Position numbers and translations under genes: made by a program. The notes below the pieces were generated by a model, which was given only the letters and a program-made list of their open reading frames with translations, was not told where the DNA came from and searched no databases. From Adlercreutzia faecimuris (GTDB lineage Bacteria; Actinomycetota; Coriobacteriia; Coriobacteriales; Eggerthellaceae), in assembly GCF_022669055.1 (NCBI RefSeq), contig NZ_JAJMLW010000001.1:186001-250000 (forward strand): DNA of 64,000 bases, written 5' to 3'. Positions 61,035 through 64,000 of the stretch are shown piece after piece (the stretch's first letter is position 1; every line of letters starts with the position of its first letter).

Positions 61035-61063
61035 ATTGTAAACTTCCCGTTACTTGAATGCAA
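61035..61063 (-). promoter_or_regulatory. Promoter of the large giant gene, overlapped by a dyad
   Basis: On the minus strand TTGCAT (61058-61063), 17 bases, then TACAAT (61035-61040). The dyad GTAAAC-N5-GTTAC (61038-61053) covers the spacer and part of the -10, where a bound repressor would block RNA polymerase. Between this promoter and the upstream terminator I see only the parS site at 61207. Confidence 0.5.
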
Positions 61064-61206
61064 TGAAAACGACTCCTGCCGTCCGTAAAAGTTTCACCTC
61101 ACCAACTCCCTTTTCGCCACGTCCGCAAGAGCCCACTTCTCCCACCCGAAAGCGCTCCTCCCTCCCCCGCTCGAAAGCGCGAATCCCCCTAGAGCGCACT
61201 CCGAAA

Positions 61207-61222
61207 TGTTTCACGTGAAACA
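61207..61222. promoter_or_regulatory. parS site 4
   Basis: A perfect 16-bp parS palindrome in the spacer between the parvulin-gene terminator and the giant-gene promoter. Confidence 0.93.
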
Positions 61223-61266
61223 TTCGTTCCGCCCCTCCAGCCGCTCCTCCCTCCCCCCCCAGACGC

Positions 61267-61299
61267 AAAAAAATCGCGCCCCCTTCGGGGCGCGATTTT
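61267..61299 (-). terminator. Terminator after the parvulin lipoprotein gene
   Basis: TCGCGCCCC and GGGGCGCGA pair perfectly around CTTC, and the flanking A and T runs extend the stem. On the minus strand a seven-T run follows. It isolates the giant gene from upstream transcription. Confidence 0.92.
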
Positions 61300-61350
61300 C
61301 CTTGCATGGCCGACTATCTATCAGCCATCTATTGATTTCGCACGCAGCGA

Positions 61351-62502
61351 CTAGTTGGTGCTCGCCTGGCCGGTGCCGTCGGTCGGGGCCTCGGTGGCGG
61401 CGGCGTCGGCTGCGCCCGGATCCTCGGTCACCTCGGGCGTCGCGGCCTCGTACTGCGACAGATCCACCGCGTAGGGCAGCTTCTCCGGCATGGGGTTGAT
61501 GTCCAGCTCGGCGGCGTCGCGGTACTCGCTGTACCAGGAGTAGAACGAGGTGCTGCCCGTGCTGGCCGCCATGTTGGTGCGCACGGTCTCGACGATCTCC
61601 TCGGGCACCTGGCCCAGGTCGTTGATGCCGCCCTCGGGCACGTTGTACACGTCGGTGCACTTGATGATGTGGATGCCGTAGTCGCTCTCGACCAGGTCGC
61701 TCACCTGATCCTTCTCCAGACCGGTCAGCGCGCTCTGGTAGCCGGTCACGAAGGAGGAGGTGACATCCCAGCCCACGTCGCCGCCGTCCGCGGCGCTGCC
61801 GCTGTCGGCGGAGTACTGCTTGGCGGCCTCGGCGAAGTCGAGCTCGCCGGACTTGATGCGGGCGAGCACCTGCTCGGCGGTCTCGCGATCCTCGGCGTTG
61901 AAGAGGATGTGGCTCGAGCGCTTGGCGCCGTCGAGCAGCGCCGTGCTGTCCTGCAGGTAGGCCAGCAGCTCGTCATCGGACGCGCCGTTGCCCTCCTCGG
62001 AGGCGAGGGCGTCCTGGAGCTTCTGCTGCAGGAGGTTGGTGCGGATGACCTCCTCGATGTAGTCTTCCTCGGTCATGCCGCTCTGCTCGAGGGCCTCCTT
62101 CCACTTCTCCTCGTCCTCGAACATGGCCTTGGCCTGCTCGAGCTGCTCGTCGATCTCGCTCTGCTCGATCTTGATGCCCTTCTCCTCGCCGGCCTGCTTC
62201 AGCAGCAGCTTGTCGGCGTAGAAGTTGATGACCTCCTCGCGGACGGACTCGGGCGTGTAGCCGTTCGACACCATCCACTGGGCCCAGGCGTCGTCGTCGG
62301 TGAGCTGGGCGGTCTCGCGGAAGTCGGCGATGTAGTCGGTGACGGGCTTCTCGCCGATGGGCTTGCCGTTGAGCGTGGCGGCGGTGCCCTGCGAGGTGTC
62401 GGAGATGCCGTCGCCGCCGCCGGAGCAGCCGGCCATGGTGGCGACGAGGGCCGCGCTGACGGCGAAGACGCCGAGGCGCTTGAGGTGCGATAGTTTAAGC
62501 AT
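61351..62502 (-). CDS. Parvulin-type peptidyl-prolyl isomerase lipoprotein (PrsA/SurA-like)
   Basis: An extracytoplasmic foldase that catalyses prolyl cis-trans isomerisation and helps secreted proteins fold at the membrane surface. ATG 62502 gives 383 residues with a lipoprotein signal: KLSHLKR, a hydrophobic core, and lipobox MAGC with Cys26. The frame extends upstream, but this start fits the signal and has AGGAAGG 11 bases away. Residues 40-170 are the SurA-like helical N-lobe. The parvulin domain is about 196-283 (SSHILF, FAEAAKQYSAD, GGDVGW, YGIHIIK). A C-terminal helix and an acidic Ala/Thr-rich tail follow. It lies upstream of the giant gene but is terminated separately. It probably assists giant surface-protein folding, by analogy with PrsA; the client is inferred. 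Confidence 0.93.
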   Translation of the reverse strand: MLKLSHLKRLGVFAVSAALVATMAGCSGGGDGISDTSQGTAATLNGKPIGEKPVTDYIADFRETAQLTDDDAWAQWMVSNGYTPESVREEVINFYADKLLLKQAGEEKGIKIEQSEIDEQLEQAKAMFEDEEKWKEALEQSGMTEEDYIEEVIRTNLLQQKLQDALASEEGNGASDDELLAYLQDSTALLDGAKRSSHILFNAEDRETAEQVLARIKSGELDFAEAAKQYSADSGSAADGGDVGWDVTSSFVTGYQSALTGLEKDQVSDLVESDYGIHIIKCTDVYNVPEGGINDLGQVPEEIVETVRTNMAASTGSTSFYSWYSEYRDAAELDINPMPEKLPYAVDLSQYEAATPEVTEDPGAADAAATEAPTDGTGQASTN

Positions 62503-62509
62503 CGTTTCT

Positions 62510-62525
62510 GTAACCTTCCTGTTAC
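62510..62525. promoter_or_regulatory. Dyad enclosing the Shine-Dalgarno of the parvulin gene
   Basis: GTAAC-N6-GTTAC with perfect 5-base arms. In the mRNA the loop is AGGAAG, the ribosome-binding site itself. It resembles the dyads at the two giant genes, so it may be a protein operator or a small RNA hairpin. Confidence 0.4.
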
Positions 62526-62542
62526 GTCCTGAAAGCTGCCCC

Positions 62543-62548
62543 ATTTTA
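62543..62548 (-). promoter_or_regulatory. Possible -10 box of the parvulin gene
   Basis: TAAAAT on the minus strand would give a leader of about 34 bases. No convincing -35 lies 16-18 bases upstream, so this is a weak call. Confidence 0.3.
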
Positions 62549-62744
62549 GTCACTGCAACCTGAAAAAAGGCTGAAAGAACCCCGAAACCGCCGCCCGCCC
62601 CCCAACTCTCCACACCATCCACGAAACCCCACCAACCCGATGATCTTCCTAGTCATTGAAAAGCGGGGATAAAGAGGCGCGGGACGGGCGTGAGAGGATG
62701 CGGCGTGGGACGCGGGGCGTCGGGCGGCGCGCAGGCGACGGGCG

Positions 62745-63866
62745 TTAGGCGGGCATCACCTTGAAGGCGATGGTCTCGCCGTTGATGAGGGCGGCCTCGT
62801 GGCGGAAGAAGACCGTGCCGGCGACGGGGGCGCGCAGGGTCTCGATCACCTCGCAGTCCTCGGTGCTGAGGATGCGCGCCAGGGCATCACCCTCCTCCAC
62901 GCGCTGGCCGATGGCGGCGACGCGCTTGAAGAACCCCGCGCGCGAGGTGCGCACGTTCACCAGCGCGTCCTCGCGACAGAACGCCGTCTCGTAGGGCCCC
63001 CGCGGCGATACCTCCCACCCCGTGCGCATGCCGGTGCGCAACGGCGCGGGCGCGGCGCCTTCCCCGTTTCCCGCTGTTTCACGTGAAACATCTTGGGCGC
63101 CGGCGGGCGCGACGGGCGCCTCGGGCACGGCGGGAGCTTCGCACGGCGCGGGCGCGTCTGCTGGCGGCGCGGGCGCGAGCTCGGGGCGGATGGCGCCGAT
63201 GCCCTCGAGGAAGCGCATGATGCAGTCGACCACGAAGTCGGCCGGGCCGGCGCTGATGCGGTCGACCACCGAGCTGAACAGCGAGAACGCGCGCACGCCC
63301 CACACCTGCCAGTTGTAGTTGAGCGTGGTGGTGTCGAAGGGCGCCGGCTGCTTGAGCAGCGCGTAGGGGAACCCGAACAGGTCGGCCAAACGGCGCGTCT
63401 CGGCCAGGTCGACGACGCCGGTGTCGGTGATGCGCACGTGGGGCTCGAACTCGCCGGGCAGGTAGTAGCTGGCCAGCTGGATGCCGTAGGTGGCGTCCTT
63501 GATGACGTCGAACAGCCCCGCTGCGATGCGTTGGGTGGTCTCGCCGGCGTCGTAGCCGGGGAACATGCGGTTGATGTCGGTGTTGTCCATCGGCCAGAAG
63601 CGGTGCGCGATGTTCATCGAGAACGAGTTGACCACGGGGATGACCAGGATCCCCACGTCCGCGAGCGCGCCGGCGTCCTCCAGCGCGCGCAGGCGCTTCA
63701 CCACGTTGGCGCAGATGAAGGCCTGCTGCATCTCGTTGCCGCGCAGAGCGCCGACGATGGCGACGCTCGCGCGGGCGTCGGCGGCAGCCGGCCCGAAGGC
63801 GAAGCCCTCGACGACCAGCGTCTCGCGGTAGGGGGTTTCCAGGCGGAAGAGCTCGATGGTACGCAT
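62745..63866 (-). CDS. Succinylglutamate desuccinylase/aspartoacylase family protein, zinc site degenerate
   Basis: The family consists of M14-like zinc hydrolases that cleave N-acyl amino acids. The 373 residues keep the fold markers: GNE at 43-45, IPVVNSF near 76-82, DINRMFPG at 97-104, and a lipoyl-like C-terminal barrel (about 308-373). The zinc ligands are changed. The HGNE motif reads RGNE (Arg42), and the DLH motif reads QLA (130-132). Only Glu45 remains, so hydrolysis by the usual mechanism is doubtful. A Pro/Ala-rich linker of about 55 residues between the domains contains VSRET, encoded by a parS site. The start ATG 63866 has a weak AGGAA. A family relative ends 52 bases upstream, so the two are probably cotranscribed. 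It may be a regulatory pseudoenzyme. Confidence 0.82.
   Translation of the reverse strand: MRTIELFRLETPYRETLVVEGFAFGPAAADARASVAIVGALRGNEMQQAFICANVVKRLRALEDAGALADVGILVIPVVNSFSMNIAHRFWPMDNTDINRMFPGYDAGETTQRIAAGLFDVIKDATYGIQLASYYLPGEFEPHVRITDTGVVDLAETRRLADLFGFPYALLKQPAPFDTTTLNYNWQVWGVRAFSLFSSVVDRISAGPADFVVDCIMRFLEGIGAIRPELAPAPPADAPAPCEAPAVPEAPVAPAGAQDVSRETAGNGEGAAPAPLRTGMRTGWEVSPRGPYETAFCREDALVNVRTSRAGFFKRVAAIGQRVEEGDALARILSTEDCEVIETLRAPVAGTVFFRHEAALINGETIAFKVMPA
63075..63090. promoter_or_regulatory. parS site 5, inside a coding linker
   Basis: A perfect 16-bp parS palindrome, read as VSRET in the low-complexity linker of the aspartoacylase-family gene. The linker tolerates the insertion. Confidence 0.93.
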
Positions 63867-63918
63867 GGGAGGGTTCCTAGCTTCTCGTCAGGGGATCAGG
63901 GGCGAACGCGGGGCACAG

Positions 63919-64000
63919 TCATTCCGAGAGCACCCGGGCGAGGAGCGAGCCGGGGTAGACCACCGGGTACTCGCGCAGGGTGAACAGAAGGCCGCTGGCG
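63919..64000 (-). CDS. C-terminus of a second aspartoacylase-family protein (partial)
   Basis: Only the last 26 residues are in the window (GLLFTLREYPVVYPGSLLARV, then LSE and stop). They match the C-terminal barrel strands of the succinylglutamate desuccinylase/aspartoacylase family, corresponding to the end of the neighbouring protein. The catalytic part lies outside, so I cannot say whether this copy keeps its zinc ligands. The 52-base gap and shared strand suggest an operon with 62745-63866. Confidence 0.65.
   Translation of the reverse strand, partial: ASGLLFTLREYPVVYPGSLLARVLSE

Noticed and set aside
61050-61307. Small minus-strand frame of 85 codons upstream of the giant gene
   Set aside because: It crosses the terminator of the preceding gene, a parS site and the giant promoter, so it is regulatory DNA rather than a gene.
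62503-62622. Upstream extension of the parvulin lipoprotein
   Set aside because: It would put 40 residues before a normal lipoprotein signal and covers the likely promoter and Shine-Dalgarno.

Overview
The window looks like the neighbourhood of the replication origin of a high-GC Gram-positive-type bacterium, most likely an actinobacterium of class Coriobacteriia (Eggerthellaceae-like). This rests on base composition, the rpsF-ssb-rpsR-rplI cluster, five perfect ParB-binding parS palindromes, lipoproteins, and a sortase-anchored surface protein. The taxon is an inference, not a match. Every gene I can support lies on the minus strand, so the layout below runs in transcription order, from high to low coordinates.

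63919-64000 (partial) and 62745-63866 are two tandem members of the succinylglutamate desuccinylase/aspartoacylase family. The complete one has lost both zinc-binding histidines and carries a parS site in its interdomain linker. 61351-62502 is a PrsA/SurA-like parvulin lipoprotein followed by a strong terminator. 23827-60852 is one uninterrupted gene for a 12,341-residue surface protein. It has a long cytosolic leader, a signal-anchor helix, long beta-rich regions with repeated modules, nine InlB-type repeats in two blocks, ten SdrD-B-like modules, an unusual Ala-rich helical repeat, and a C-terminal LPKTG sortase signal. 22517-23773 follows 53 bp later and encodes a relative of the parvulin lipoprotein with its PPIase domain cleanly missing.

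19755-22516 holds a small acidic protein of unknown function, a second ssb, very GC-rich low-complexity spacers and parS sites. 17962-19654 is the rpsF-ssb-rpsR-rplI operon, closed by a perfect terminator. 1-17683 is the first 5,894 codons of a second giant protein that runs off the left edge. It is colinear with the 12,341-residue protein from the signal anchor to the window edge, but it lacks the 1,100-residue InlB-repeat block and has one copy of a 230-residue module that the other protein has three times.

The candidate system is a pair of paralogous giant wall proteins beside the origin. Two folding-factor-like lipoproteins, one with and one without a parvulin domain, flank the larger gene. 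A 20-bp palindrome-like element, identical at 19 of 20 positions, lies upstream of one giant and inside the first codons of the other. Looser versions of the dyad overlap the promoter of the second giant and enclose the Shine-Dalgarno of the parvulin gene. I infer co-regulated surface display. The sequence shows no direct evidence of the ligand or the biological role.
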